Positions 1-11,639 of a stretch of DNA of 62,000 nt are shown here, in pieces. The notes beneath the pieces were generated by a model. It searched no databases. It was not told the DNA's origin and worked only from the letters and a program-made list of their open reading frames with translations. Every line of letters begins with the position of its first letter. The first letter of the stretch is position 1. The position numbers and the translations under genes are program-made. This DNA is from Phoronis australis (Eukaryota > Phoronida > Phoronidae): the NCBI GenBank assembly GCA_002633005.1, contig NMRA01000371.1:1-62000 (forward strand). The letters are read 5' to 3'.

Positions 1-640
1 TAAAATAGCATTGGTGTTTAGTTCCTTACGTAGGCCGGTCGAACCTAGGAACCAATATGGGTCGAACCTATTTTTTCAGTTTTATTTTTTTCCTCGTTTT
101 GAAAAGGTACTTTACTATCATCGGAAAGGTAGTACATTCAACTCAGTAAAAATCGAAAAAGTATCAAAATCGGGGCAAGCACTGTAAAGTTATTGCAAGT
201 TTTGCGGCGAAATTTGGGTCACTTTGTTTGGATCGCGTCGGCCATATTGGAGGACAGCGGGATGAGTTACGGGTTTAAAACTTTGTGTAAATTGTTTTCG
301 CCAACAAATTACGTTGACATTTAGTTAGACATAACTTTACTTACTACTCTGCACGATTTAGCAGTGTTAACCAAATTTCAGCCTCGCAGTTGTTACTCAT
401 TAAGTGATAAATGTGCTCACAATTCCCGTTGGACTTCGTCTCATTTCTGGCGGCACCTACAATGTCGACTTTTGCTGAACTGAAAGGCATGTTCAATCGG
501 CTACTTTGTAATTTGTGAAGATTTAACGTTGATACATTTTGACAAACGTTGCTCCAAAAAAGAAACTTTGTTCAATTTTCGTGTTTTTGTGTTTGTGGCC
601 AGCGACCAGTTAGGCCTAAAGGTAGTCTTGGCGCAAAGCT
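1..640. other. no recognisable feature
   Basis: AT-rich sequence. The short ORFs here match no family I recognise and have no supporting splice context. Nothing else seen. Confidence 0.5.
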
Positions 641-793
641 GCCTCCCGTTCAGTAACGCTAGGACCTCGCTAAAAAGCAAGACTTCGCGAGAATACGTGA
701 GATTTCGCCGTGTATTTTGAATAAGAACACGTGACTTTGACTAGGTTTTACCTAGGTCCTAGCGTAGGTCCTAGCGTCTACTGAACGCACGCC
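641..793 (+). mobile_element. MITE with CGTTCAGTA-type terminal inverted repeats, copy 1
   Basis: About 150 bp bounded by near-inverted ends: CGTTCAGTAACGCTAGGACC on the left, and GGTCCTAGCG followed by TCTACTGAACG on the right. A second copy in the opposite orientation lies at 44877-45017 and shares the interior (a GCTAAAAAGCAAGACTTCGC-like block and a CACGTG-containing block). This copy carries an extra duplication of the GGTCCTAGCGT block near its right end. There is no coding capacity, so it looks like a non-autonomous DNA transposon. The superfamily is not assignable because I could not define a target-site duplication. Confidence 0.6.
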
Positions 794-1289
794 TGTATTG
801 GCCTACTAACAAGCTGTATTTTGACTATAGTCTTCACTGGTTGCTGGTGACTGAGTCTCAACGAAAGTCTGCCGCGGCAGTGTTACACAGGACTAACCAG
901 TCCGTAATTTCATGCAAGTATCTGAAACTCCCCTTGAATATATGCAGCATTTATCATTTGACCATTTTACTTCGACAAAACAGCTTGCAACCGCATGCAT
1001 TTATCGTTCGCCAGTGTCTGGTCTCGATCCGCACCGGGTCCGATGGGCTGCGGTCCCGAGTCTGGCAAAATAATTTCTGCCAAAATTTATTCGCCACATT
1101 TCTTCAGCAAATTCGATAAAATTGTCTGGAGTTTGATTTTATTAAAATTAAGGCGCGCTGTCGATCATTTTATCCCCGTTTGCTGGCTGGTAACAGTACA
1201 GGCACTGCTTGAGTCGCACTGACGGCGTTTTCTCGGCCTGGGTTCCTGAATGAATTGTACTTCCGGGTTCGCGGCAAGTTCAAAATGGC
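794..1289. other. no recognisable feature
   Basis: Short overlapping ORFs only; none resembles a known family. Confidence 0.4.
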
Positions 1290-1635
1290 GGTGTTTCTTC
1301 GGGTGCGAATCATGAGTGGCGCGTTCATTTAAACTGTTTTCGAGTACAGATCGTGTATTAGTTATGGGGTAGGTACTTCTTGGATCCTTATAACATCTTC
1401 TAACCATGTAATAAGGTTTAACAATGCGTGAGAGAAGGACTTTAATACATTTATCCCACTATAACCAACATAGCAAGAGAGGTGTTTCTTCGGGTGCGAA
1501 TCATGAGTGGCGCGTTCATTTAAACTGTTTTCGAGTACGGATCGTGTATTAGTTATGGAGTAGGTACTTCTTGGATCCTTATAACATCTTCTAACCATGT
1601 AATAAGGGTTAACAACGCGTGAGACAAGGACTTTA
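1290..1635. repeat. tandem duplication, ~154-bp copies offset by 191 bp
   Basis: The block beginning GTGTTTCTTCGGGTGCGAAT at about 1291 recurs at about 1482 with only a few substitutions. Copies end near 1443 and 1635 and are separated by ~37 bp of unrelated sequence. No coding evidence: the minus-strand ORFs across it merely repeat the same peptide. Confidence 0.8.
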
Positions 1636-2523
1636 AGACTTGTTACTGCCAAATATCAGCGTCACTGGTGAAAATTTTTCCACGTCTCTTGAAGTTTGAA
1701 GTTTGCCCCATTCAGGCCTATGTTAACGATCGTCCGGAAGCCCATATTTGAGCGCATAGCTCATTTTGAAATCAAGTTTGTGGCTGAATTCATTTTGCCA
1801 TCGGATTTGCCGATAGCCGAGGTGATTACCAGGAGTACTCAGAGGTTGCTAGTCCAAATTTCATGCTGTTTTTCGAAAATTTTTCCACGTCTCTTGTGTT
1901 CAGAAAATGGATCCACGTACAGTGCTGTGAGATTAAATGTTGCCGATCGCCCGGCTGTCTTGCAATGGACTTTGCACTCTGTATAGATGAGAGATTACCT
2001 CAGAATCGGTAAGAAACTGTTATGTTCATTTTCTCATCCGTTATGAGTTTAGAAATACTTTCGAAGTTTGAAAAAAGTCGGATTTTATACAGTTTTATGC
2101 AGGTTTTTCGCCTGTGAGTATAGTTGATACTGGTTATCTTCAAAATGTTGTTTCGTTTTGTGATCCACAGAACGTTGTCCTTTCGTCTTAATTTAATACT
2201 GTTACATTGGAGTGGATTCCAGACACACATGTATTGGCAAACATCTGAAGATTAATAAAAAGCGCTTTGGCAGCCCACTTAGGCTGCAAGCACACACCGG
2301 CTAGCTGGTGTTCAATTCACTTTTGCTGTGCATATGTGTAGGCCTAGAGCTGTGACCCCAATGACCCAGCTAGCACTGTCATACTGTAGACTGTGGCATT
2401 CCAGAAATTCCAAAGACTGTTATTGTAAACTTGACAAATATTGCTCTGCAGACTATATATTGACTTCAGTGGGGCTCACGGTACTAGCGCCCAAGCTTCC
2501 TGACCATTAACCTTACTATGCGT
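1636..2523. other. no recognisable feature
   Basis: No gene, repeat or RNA that I recognise. Confidence 0.4.
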
Positions 2524-3134
2524 TGTTACGATTGGTTAGGGACATGGCGCAAAGCGTCACCTAGCGGATCAAGAATGTTACAAATTTCTGGCGTTGGGAC
2601 ATGGCCAAATATGGTCAGAAGCTAGTAGCTAAGGGCCTTGCCCTTCAGATCGTGTCTGATTGGTTGAAATTGTGTACTTAAGCTTTGCCTCTGTCAGACA
2701 CGAGGAGTCCAGTCGCAGAGTTCAAGAAGCAAACATGTACACCTTCACTCACACCAAATTGCAACTGTTTGTGCAGCTTTCGGGCTCCTCCCGAACTTGG
2801 TTGCCAATAGTTTAGCCCCAGCAATTCTCGGGCTCCTCCCGAGCTTGATTGCACCTCACCTTTCGGATCTGAATAACCAAATTGCCCCGTTCTTGCACAC
2901 ACAAGTATTAATCAGCGACTGGCTTGCCCGTGTATCAGAACTGTATAAATCACAACGCTGCGATACTAAGTCATGGAACAACTGAATTGCTTGTAAGTGT
3001 GAAATATTGTAGTCATATATTCTTACAATAAACCTATGTATTATTCACCAACTTTTAGTTTTCAACATCACCCTCAGTCCGCACCGGGCTCGTAAAATCG
3101 GAGCGCCTTGGTCGTAGATACCGCCCCCGTTACA
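2524..3134 (+). mobile_element. candidate Gypsy-type long terminal repeat
   Basis: The 611-bp block starts TGTTACG and ends CCGTTACA, giving TG...CA ends with a short imperfect inverted terminus. An AATAAA polyadenylation signal sits at 3027-3032, about 100 bp before the end, as expected for the R/U5 part of an LTR. Right after it, CTGGTGCGCGTGGCCCG looks like a tRNA primer-binding site, and a decayed gag follows on the same strand from 3973. I found no matching 3' LTR after the zinc-finger ORF, so the element is incomplete or the boundary is wrong. LTR status is inferred from these signals, not from a paired copy. Confidence 0.5.
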
Positions 3135-3328
3135 CTGGTGCGCGTGGCCCGCGGATATGTGCGAATGATGTGGAAAAGCAGTAAAATAAAGTTTCTTACC
3201 GTCCATGCCAATTCCGTGCGTTAATGACATTCTTTTCGTTGCTCATGCCGTTGACGTCTTGTCACGCTCGCTGGGTGATGTTTGGAATTAATTAACTCAC
3301 ACAGCAAACGTCTGTTGAAGGTTGCGTG

Positions 3329-3739
3329 TTCAAAGTTCGCAAAACGTAATAGTAGCGACATTGAACACATGTTTGTCAGTACTCCTGAGTTGATTTGCCG
3401 TTGAGGTTCCACTAAATACCCTTGTCGATTATCAATTCTCAACTTGTCTTTTGTTGCTGTTAACTTCCATGGATAACCTTGCTTTCGCGAAACTTGCAAT
3501 ATTCAGGTGGCGATAGCTTGAATGTGGATTCAAAGTTCGCAAAACGTAATATTTCAAACTCATAGTAGCGACATTGAACACATTTTTGTCAGTACTCCTG
3601 AGTTGATTTTCCGTTGAGGTTTCACTAAATACCCTTGTCGATTATCAATTCACCTTTGTCGTGTGTTGCTGTTAATTTCCATGGATAACCTTGCTTTCGC
3701 GAAACTTGCAATATTCAGGTGGCGATAGCTTGAATGTGG
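3329..3739. repeat. ~200-bp tandem duplication in the leader before gag
   Basis: A block starting TTCAAAGTTCGCAAAACGTA at about 3329 and again at about 3529 runs through CAATATTCAGGTGGCGATAG in both copies. The second copy has a small insertion after the start. It lies between the candidate LTR and the gag ORF, so it may be a duplicated 5' leader of that retroelement. Confidence 0.8.
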
Positions 3740-3972
3740 GAAGTAACGCCCACTTGTTGCCCAATTAATATTTTCTAGAAGTAGATTCATGCCTGTTGAC
3801 GCTCTGTTGTTAGGCTACTCCATTCGTCTTCGGTTACTGTTGTCTGGTGTACTCCACGTATTAGCAGGACACGTTTTAGTGGTTGAGTCAATTACTGAGA
3901 GTATCATCTACTGACCTCAGGCTCAGTTCTATACGTTACATTTGCTGATTTCATCCAATTCCATAATCCAAA

Positions 3973-4790
3973 ATGGCCCGTTTCTTGTCAAATGTGTGGA
4001 ATTGGTTTACTCCCTCGTTTATGGCGGCAGAAAATCACGTCGAACCGGATCCTCTGCCTGAAATTGTCCCAGTTGGTGATTATAGAGACCGTTCCTCTGA
4101 AATGCCATACGTCGACTGTCCAAGCAACAACCCGCCTAGTGTATTAATTTACCATCAGCGACAGGCCACTATACATGTAAATCAGACTGACAGGGGAGGA
4201 TTGGATTCGATGGCCCCCTGTTTCAAGCAAAATTCAACATAACAGCAGCAACAACACGCGCTCGCCCTACCGAAACGCAAAGAACGGGTGCCACAACATT
4301 TTGACGGAAAATCATGTGAATAGCCAGACTTTCAGCGCCAATTCGAGAAAATTTGTAGGTGGAATGGTTAATTGGGACGAGCAGGAGTCGGTCATGCAGT
4401 TAGTCATGTGTCTGCGGGGGCCGGCCTTGCGTGCTGTAGGGGACCTCGACGATGAAGTGTCTGAGAATTTTGACGATTTAAAAGCGGCGCTTACGCAGCG
4501 GTTCTGTCCCGCAGAACGCGGATAGCCGCGCACAGATGCGAGTTTCGAGGAAGGACGAGGGGGGAAACGGAAAACATCTCGGACTATGGTTTTAGTCTAA
4601 AACGGCTAGCGTCATTGGCATTCCCTGAGTTAGCCAGTGACGCCCGTGAAGTTCTGGTCGTAGACCAATTCATAGCTGGGCTCAACGACCAGGCGCTGCG
4701 GAGGCACGTGCAATTTCAGAGGCCACTGTCCGTGGACATAGCGATTTCTCATGCACTCGAGTTCGAGGCATTTGAAGGGACTTGATATGC
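3973..4790 (+). pseudogene. decayed Gypsy (Ty3) gag
   Basis: Gag capsid-like coding sequence of a Gypsy-type LTR retrotransposon. An ORF from 3973 to 4242 is interrupted. A second frame from about 4289 carries a PQHFDGKSCE-like start broken by a TAG. The frame at 4301-4525 then reads MQLVMCLRGPALRAVGDL, characteristic of Gypsy gag, and a further frame continues to about 4785 with a QFIAGLNDQALRRHVQF-type capsid C-terminus. At least one in-frame stop and two frameshifts make it non-functional. It is followed within ~30 bp by the C-terminus of pol, so nearly all of protease, RT, RNase H and integrase is deleted. Confidence 0.75.
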
Positions 4791-4814
4791 CCAAAATTGT
4801 AGTCCGTTGATCAT

Positions 4815-5075
4815 TTGAAGCCGTGGCATGGGCCTACTGGAGTTCACGAGGGACGAGATGCCACTCCGGAGCCTGATCAGGGTGCGGAGGGGGTAAGCTC
4901 ACCAGAAGAGGTCGACAGTGAATTGTGTTCTGGCTCTCTGGACATTCTGAGTGAGGCTCAGAATGATGTTTCTTCGGGTACTAGCTGCCGTGGCGCTGTC
5001 CACGCTGCAGCAGGTACCCCAGTTGTTCGCAACCGCCGAGGCAGATTGATCAAGAAACCGGCCCGGTTTCTATAA
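4815..5075 (+). pseudogene. C-terminal end of Gypsy pol (integrase tail)
   Basis: 86-codon open frame ending NRRGRLIKKPARFL. The basic, proline-containing RxGRxxKKPARF ending is typical of the last residues of Gypsy pol polyproteins. The acidic, Glu/Ser-rich stretch before it is also usual for integrase tails. It directly follows the gag remnant, showing an internal deletion of about 3 kb relative to a complete pol. Just downstream is a T-rich tract ending TTCTTGCAG (to 5104), which could be a splice acceptor for the next ORF. Confidence 0.55.
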
Positions 5076-5104
5076 TGTTTTTTTTATTTTGTTACTTCTT
5101 GCAG

Positions 5105-5576
5105 AGACCTTCAGCCAGATCCTGCTGAGGTGGATCAGCTTGTGGGGAAGCCAGAGGAGGCCACCAGCCAATCTCGACCCGTATACAAGTGCGCCGAGTG
5201 TGACAGGACGTTCACCAAATTTTACATGCTGAAGCGGCACGAAAAAACTTGCTCACCGTTAATTAAACTTACCTGTTGTTCACATTGTAAGCGTAGGTTT
5301 TCAGCTAGGCACGCGTGCCGAAAACACCAACGCAAGACCGGCCACGACGGAACGACAGAAATACTGGTTGAGAACCGGAAACATGCAAAGGCTGTCGCTG
5401 CCGCAGAACGCCGGCGAGAGGTAGACGCCAGAAGGGACGTTCCACAGCCATTTCCTGAAGTTACAGTGGCGCGAGACGAGGCAGTGCGTTGGGACCGAGA
5501 AGGCCAGATGTATGTCTCCCCCAAACAGCACTGGTTCCGTGTCCCCGTCGAGCCATACCGCCGTTATATTAGCTAG
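5105..5576 (+). CDS. C2H2 zinc-finger ORF in the env position of the Gypsy remnant
   Basis: Intact frame with two zinc fingers: CAECDRTFTKFYMLKRHEKTC (C-x2-C-x12-H-x4-C, HC-type) and CSHCKRRFSARHACRKH-x5-H. A charged helical region (KAVAAAERRREVDARRD) and a C-terminal segment rich in aromatic and Pro residues follow. The role is unknown; nucleic-acid binding is inferred from the fingers alone. No in-frame ATG precedes the first finger. The frame is open back to a strong acceptor-like site (T-rich tract, then TTCTTGCAG to 5104), so expression by splicing from an upstream exon is plausible. It follows the pol tail on the same strand, where env would sit. It could instead be a host exon captured or interrupted by the element. 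Confidence 0.55.
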
Positions 5577-5866
5577 CTATTGTNAAGTCCGAAGTGTCAT
5601 ACCTTGTAGTATTATATGTAGTGTATTGGGGACGATCAGAAGCTGAGGACGCCTGTGGTTTCACTCACCTGCTCAGCCTCAGCTCAGCCTGTCTCAATCA
5701 ACCGTTCACGTTTGGCCTCCCTGATACTTCTGGCTAGGACTTCTGGCTACGCTATTGACGGTTTTTCACCTCCACTCTTTTCAGTTTTTGACATTTGGTG
5801 AACGTTATTTTTACAAGGACTGCCATTGAGTGAATGGAGACTCGTGACTGACACGCCAACATGTCA

Positions 5867-5884
5867 AGGTCAAGGTCAAGGTCA
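5867..5884 (+). promoter_or_regulatory. three tandem AGGTCA half-sites
   Basis: AGGTCA is repeated three times head to tail without spacer, preceded by TC, so the first copy also forms TCAAGGTCA, the extended half-site of monomeric nuclear receptors. It may simply be a hexanucleotide microsatellite; no adjacent gene supports a function. Confidence 0.25.
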
Positions 5885-7512
5885 ATAATAAGTTCCGAAC
5901 TTCCGAAGCATCATATTTCGCCAGTAATGTGATTACTGGTAGTTTATCACCCTCAATCTTCATGTCTCCAAAATTCATCAATTGAGATCAACCCGTCACC
6001 TCTAAGTCCTTTGCAAGGAAAGTAAAACGGTTTTATTTTTGCCCCTTCCCCCGCCGCACGCTTCTTTTCGGAATGTGGTCTCCTTTACCGAAGAGTTTCA
6101 AATGACTATTGCGATGTTCTTTTGTTAAATCATACTAATGATGACTGAAGGATCCTGAAAGAATGAATGAATGAACTGTACACTTTACAAACACCCATAG
6201 TAGTAAAAAAGTAATGCAATACAAAGCGGTGCAATATAAAAACAACAGAAGTATTTTGGTCATGTTATTGCGGCCATAAGGCCCGGCTGCATGCTGGCCC
6301 GAATTGGTCTCACGCGGCGCCAGTGGCTGTAATAGTTGAGTGCCCTCGCTGCCATCCGCCCAGGAAGAAGGGCTGAGCTGCCAAAGGTAACATTTCTGTA
6401 TGTCTTCCCATGTGAATCCTTTGAAAGCCAACAGGAGCGACTGGAAGCAGATGAGTTTATAGAAATCCGGTCGCAGACTATACTGCCAAGTGAACTCCCG
6501 CTTCCCGGCCGAGTCGAATAGCAATTGATCATTCTATTATTACTTTTGTAATTTGGCCAATTTTTTAATTTTTCAAATTCATTCACATACTGGAAATCAA
6601 TGATTTGAAATATTGAGTACTTAATGATCTAGCTGTGACATAGGCCTAAACGAGTAAGCCCCCGACGGACGGTCATCGTGTTTACAATCAGGCAAGGCAT
6701 GGCCTGCTTCGACCCGAGTGTCAATGTCCGTCTGTCGTGGCCGCGTCGATCCGGCTACAGCTGGCAGGGCTACATGGATGAACAAGAGAAATGAGTGAGG
6801 GCGTTTGCATAACACGTACTATATTCAGTTCGGCAGAGCGAGCCTGATGTTTGAAGTGACCAAAAAGTGCGCCTTTAACAAATAGCTCAGTTGAGCATAT
6901 GATTCGGAAAGCAACTGAAGAGTAAACAACTAACAAACACCATTCCAGAGCCGGCTGAGAGAAAGACTCGCGACAATGAAACTATAATACAGGCCTAACA
7001 AAGTATTAGCTACACCAACGATGCAGAAAACTGGAACCGGCCATATCCGGCACAATGATCCTGTTCTCATGAGATAGAAATGACTGTGGATCCATCCGAG
7101 TCATGAAGTACCCCTTACGCCGTAGTATCTGATATCTTCTCCAAGAGTCTTGGATGCCTTGTCAAAGGCTTTAGAGAAGTCCAGCCCCACGGCGTCGGTT
7201 TGAGTTCTTGAGTGCAGTGCCTGCCTTCGTAGTTTGGAGTAAGTCACACGCGGGCGCACCCCCCCCCGCCACCACTTTTTTCAGTGCGGCTGCATGCGCC
7301 ACCCACTGGGTCATCTATGAATGTGAAGTTTTTGGCATGATATACATGTAACAACGAATAAACCGGCTATGACAGTAACGGAAGAGACCATTTTGATCAC
7401 ACTAGCAGAGGCCGGAATCTGCGAGGTGGGGGAGTGGGTTCAGGGGGTTAACACCCCCGACGGAGACAGGATCAAACTGAATAAACCGGCAAGAGCAACG
7501 TGGCGCGTTGAA
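5885..7512. other. no supported gene
   Basis: Contains a 129-codon minus-strand ORF (6135-6524) ending in a hydrophobic stretch, but I see no family resemblance, splice pattern or codon signal. A poly-C run is at 7260-7266. Nothing else recognised. Confidence 0.4.
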
Positions 7513-8680
7513 ATGCGCCCACGAATGCACTGCAAACGGTGTGCTTCTAGGGTGTTTATTTGTATCATAAAAATGGCCACTAGATTGTGCACAATATTTC
7601 GAATCTATCAAAAAATTCGAAAATGTCACCGTTTTTTGACAGAAAGCTATTTACCACATTTCATGAAAATCCGTCAAGAAACTTTAGCAAAACGGAAAAA
7701 ACTAAATTGCCACTAGGGGACAAAGGCTCATTGGGTCCGTCTGAAAGTTGTCGTCTTCCGTTAAAGTGTCAACGTCATATAAATACACCTGCTAAATTCA
7801 ATAAACATATTCTGCAGAGGGCTTAGGACTGAGTACAGCTAAGGGCGCAAAAACCTGCCACTAGGAGGCGCCACAGTAATTGAACCCGGAAAATCATCGT
7901 CAACCGTCCTCAGGTCATAGAAGTCAATTTTCAAAATCACCCTAAGACTGTTTGGTTGACAGGGGGCGGACGGCAAAAACAGACTAGAAAACAATAACAA
8001 TGGCCACTAGATGGCTCAAAATATGTTGAATTCCTCTGAAAACCCGGAAAATGTCACCATTTCTTTGAAAGAAAGCTATTTAACAAATTTCATGACAATT
8101 CGTCGAGGAACTTCGGAGAAACAGAAGATAATTGAGAAAAATGAAATTGCAACTAGGGGACAGTGTTAGTCGGGCCCGTCTGAAAGTCATTGTCTTCCGT
8201 TGTTAACTTTATATAAACACGTACATTGGCTACATTTAATAAAGANAAACGTAAAAAAATTCAATTGCCACACCTGCAGTCCAATCGGTCCGAAAGTCGT
8301 CGTCGTCGGTCGTCAACTTCATATAAACACATTTGCTACATACAATAAAGATCTTGTAGAGCGTTTAGAAGATACAACCATGGGCGCAAAAACAAACAAA
8401 ACTGCCACTAGGAGGCGCCACAGTAGCCAAAGTCGTCGTATCGGAAATTCATCGTCAACCGTCCTCTTCATAGTAAGAACATAGATCTACATGCCAATTT
8501 TCGCAATCATCCTTAGAGCGGTTTGGCTGACAGAGGGGTGGACGCCAAAAGACGGACTCGAAAATAGTAAAAATGGCCACTAGATGGCGCAAAATGCCTC
8601 GAATCCATCCGAAAACGGAACGATAGCGTCACATCGTTAATAGAAGCCTATGTGCCAAATTTCGTGAAAATAGGTTCTTG
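7513..8680 (+). repeat. CTCF-motif repeat family, copy 1
   Basis: Begins ATGCGCCCACGAATGCA, the same start as the copy at 23636-24320. It contains modules recurring at about 430-570 bp, each with GGCCACTAGATGG... or TGCCACTAGG... cores. CTCF-like cores (consensus CCASYAGRKGGCRS) occur at 7577, 7710, 7858, 8004, 8405 and 8577; the last, CCACTAGATGGCGC, is an exact match. No coding capacity: ORFs across it change frame between copies. It is probably a non-autonomous DNA transposon or composite repeat. The 3' terminal hairpin seen in other copies is missing here. Confidence 0.75.
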
Positions 8681-9105
8681 TTTCTTTTTAAAGCAATACC
8701 ACTTCTCCGTCTTTAAGCGTACTAAAGTCCCTCTTTTGTCGCCTATGTGCGGTTTGACATGGTCTTTTATCGAAATGCTTCTGCTGTTGTTGCCGCTATT
8801 GTGTTTGCTAGATGAAACTTCCCTACCATTATAATGCCACGTCCGTTTCCGTCTTTGGATGTACGCATCATCACTAAGAAGGAATATTTATAACTTCACC
8901 AGGAAGAGTTCAGCTCTTCTGTTCACTTTTGCCAAAGATGTTGTTCACTTTGAACGCTGAATTTCCAAAATCCAGCGCGTAGCTTAATGAACGCAATATG
9001 GCCAAGCCACAGCATGCAGCTTGTGTTTACATCACTAATGTAATAATGAATCAACACAGCGTCCACTGGTACAGATGGTCTGGTCATCTCACTTAACTTT
9101 CTTAC
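8681..9105. other. no recognisable feature
   Basis: No gene or repeat recognised beyond the flank of the exon-like ORF at 9106-9247. Confidence 0.4.
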
Positions 9106-9466
9106 CAGAAGATTCGGTGATTCCTCAAAGCAAGTCTGGTCATCGCAATTCTGGAAAAACAAGGTAGCCGGGTCCAGTGATTCTGGCTGGCCAGACCAAG
9201 TGTCCATGCAATGAAGAAGTTGCTTCCACACATCTTGCATATAATACCTGAAATAAGGCTAACAGACGAGGAATGTCCAAACACAAGCACCTAGCCGAGT
9301 AGGCCTACCTCATATTTCTCTGTCCAGGTTGCTGCACACAGAAAGCGTCCACAGTCAACACTGCTTCCACTTGACTGACCATCTCACTTAATTTTCCTTC
9401 TATTCAGTAGGTTCGGTGATTCCCTAGAGCAAGTCCACTGACCACTGATTATCCGAAACAAATGAC
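9079..9466. repeat. diverged direct duplication ~300 bp apart
   Basis: 9079-9165 and 9379-9466 share CATCTCACTTAA, GGTTCGGTGATTCC-like and GAGCAAGTC-like blocks in the same order. The second copy is degraded. Confidence 0.5.
9106..9247 (-). CDS. exon-like ORF, unidentified
   Basis: Open frame of 47 codons (contains MQDVWKQLLHCMDTW and DDQTCFEESPNLL) bounded on the minus strand by TTATTTCAG at the 5' side and CTTCTG|GTAAG at the 3' side. Both are good splice signals, and the length fits the reading frame (entry after one base, exit at a codon boundary). I recognise no family. A decayed duplicate of part of this sequence lies at 9379-9466, which argues either for a duplicated exon or for an uncharacterised repeat. 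Low confidence as a gene. Confidence 0.25.
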
Positions 9467-9469
9467 CAC

Positions 9470-11194
9470 AGCAGAAGTTGATTCCTCTCACAGCGTATAA
9501 ATTCCCCTTTGAGATGACAAAGATCCGGTAGCCAAGCAAGCCACATATCTCTTTTCTTGATGCTCCAAGTTAAAGAAGCATGGAACGAGAAAGCTCGTCA
9601 AAATATCTTTTCAACAATTTCTGACGAAAGTGCCATCTCGCAACGTTTAGAACAGAGTAACTGACTTTCCCCCATGAGGAATTTCCAGAAAGAAGTCACG
9701 ACGATTTTTGAAATATGCGCGAAGGAAAAACTCTGTGGCTACCACCACCTGTGGATAATCTCCCTCCCACTTGATAGATGCATGCATGCGCTCACACTCA
9801 GTTGCTTGAAGTCGCTTCAGGTCAAAACTCACATTTTCCATATAAGGGAAATATGGTACGTCTATGACTTGTATACCAAATAAGTAGACGTGCTTTGCCT
9901 TGTGGGAGAAAAATCGACGAAGTGGCAGGCAGTTGACCGACCGCTTTCTTTGAAATTTGAAACTAAAAGAAAATATTTTCGACAGAAATTAAAAATCTTT
10001 AAAAACAGACCCTAAAAATACCTGGTGAGCAGGTTGAATTCTGTTTCAGTGGTAGAGAACCACTTTCAATACTGTAATTTAGTCTGTTGATTGCGTTCCA
10101 AGCCTCTTTAAGGTTCTTGGTATAAGTTAATACGCACGGCGAGTGTGCACAGCCACAATTGTTTTCGCTTGTCTGGTCATCTCACTTTTATATCTACCCC
10201 GCAAAGTAGGATAATTTCAAACTGTCGGCAGCATTAGTTGTTTTCTCTCAGTCCACCAAGGCATAATCATACTCAAAATCATGTCGAGTCTTCAGAATCT
10301 CTGTTTTTGCTTAATTATTAGGTGAAAACTTGTTTTTGGTCAACATAACCTATACATTCATTAACCATGTTCGTTATTTCAACATTCACTCGCAATGTTG
10401 CAATGCGTAATTAACTCGTAATTATAAGTACACGTTTTATGTTTGTAAGCCAGAAATATTTATTTCGAGTGAGAAGGTTGCAGGTACACATGCAACTGCT
10501 CTGTGCCTGGAGGAAGATTCGATTTGAGTGACAGCTCTGTAACCTTTGAGCTAGGATAAGTAGTAACAACCACGCTGTTTAGGTGGGTCTGAGATATCTT
10601 TTCTCAACCATATACAGGCAAGATATCGATATTAAAGTTAACTAAAAATGAAGATAAAATATTCATCCACACAGTCAGGTATTCAATATTGCAAGAAATT
10701 AAAAGATTTATTTTTTAACGTCATCTGTCCCGAAATCAGAACACGCTTCCATCGCCGAGTTGTAGTACCTCAGCGATGGATATCTTTCAATTCTGCGTTG
10801 TTACTGTAAAATTTGATATATCTACAAATAGATAATAGGTCACGTAATATGCTAGCAGTAGAATTTTTGACGATTTTTGGGAACGAGGCGAACTGACTGT
10901 ATCTTGCGTGGCGACAGGAAATGCAAAAACATTGGCCACACCCTCATAGATATACCAGCATGGCTGAGCACTTTACTTTTGTCGGTTGTGTGGTTGCCAT
11001 CATTAGCGTTCTACGTCAACTCAAAATGACCAACACATGCTTCGCCCTCGTTTCCCGATCAGCACACTTTTCTCGAAATGACCCACACGATGTTGTATAA
11101 CACACATTTCTTGAGTTGTTTGACTTCTGTTGTCTGTGTTTTGGCTACACTTTTGTATGACAAGGAGGCCATGAAGACTTTCAATAGTAGGCCT
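9470..11194. other. no supported gene
   Basis: Several 60-70-codon ORFs on both strands (for example 9647-9841) without recognisable motifs. Otherwise plain AT-rich DNA. Confidence 0.4.
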
Positions 11195-11400
11195 AACGCT
11201 ACGCAATTTCATAAAAATCTGTCATCGAACTCTGAACACGGATACCCCCAGGTAAACGTAAAAAACACTAAAATTGACAATAGAGGGTACAGCGGAAGGA
11301 TTCGTCCGAAAGTCCTCGTCGTCATCCGTTGCCACATTCATAGGAAAACACCAAATTTCACAAAGATAGTGCAAGGGCGTCAAAGGAGATCCAGCCGTGT
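11195..11400 (+). repeat. CTCF-motif repeat family, degenerate fragment
   Basis: Shares the family's characteristic phrases (TTTCATAAAAATCTGTC, GGATTCGTCCGAAAGTCCTC, CACATTCATAGG). Its core motif is degraded: GACAATAGAGGGTAC sits where other copies have CCACTAGGGGGCAC. Confidence 0.5.
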
Positions 11401-11518
11401 ATGATTATGCACACTGGCCCACGAATTACCATGGAAATTTGAGCACTAGTAAAAGAATAAGAAACCATCGCCAGCCAGTCAAAACATTCCAGAAAATACT
11501 GGGTATGAGATGCTGGCT

Positions 11519-11577
11519 GTGTATGTGTGTGTGTGCGTGCGTGCGTGCGTGCGTGTGCGTGTGTGTGTGTGTGCTGC
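11519..11577. repeat. GT/GC dinucleotide microsatellite
   Basis: Alternating (TG)n with (CGTG)n interruptions, about 58 bp. This purine-pyrimidine alternation can adopt Z-DNA. Confidence 0.9.
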
Positions 11578-11639
11578 AAAAGAGGACCAACTAAAATAGA
11601 GGCCATTTCACATTTCATGCAAATATCCTAATAATACAC

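Noticed and set aside
1165-1652. Two minus-strand ORFs sharing SVLENSLNERATHDSHPKK
   Set aside because: The similarity comes from the tandem DNA duplication; no independent coding evidence.
5640-6000. Search for a 3' LTR matching 2524-3134
   Set aside because: No similarity found downstream of the zinc-finger ORF, so no LTR pair is claimed.
6135-6586. 129- and 108-codon minus-strand ORFs, one with a hydrophobic end
   Set aside because: No recognisable family and no splice signals; open length is compatible with chance.
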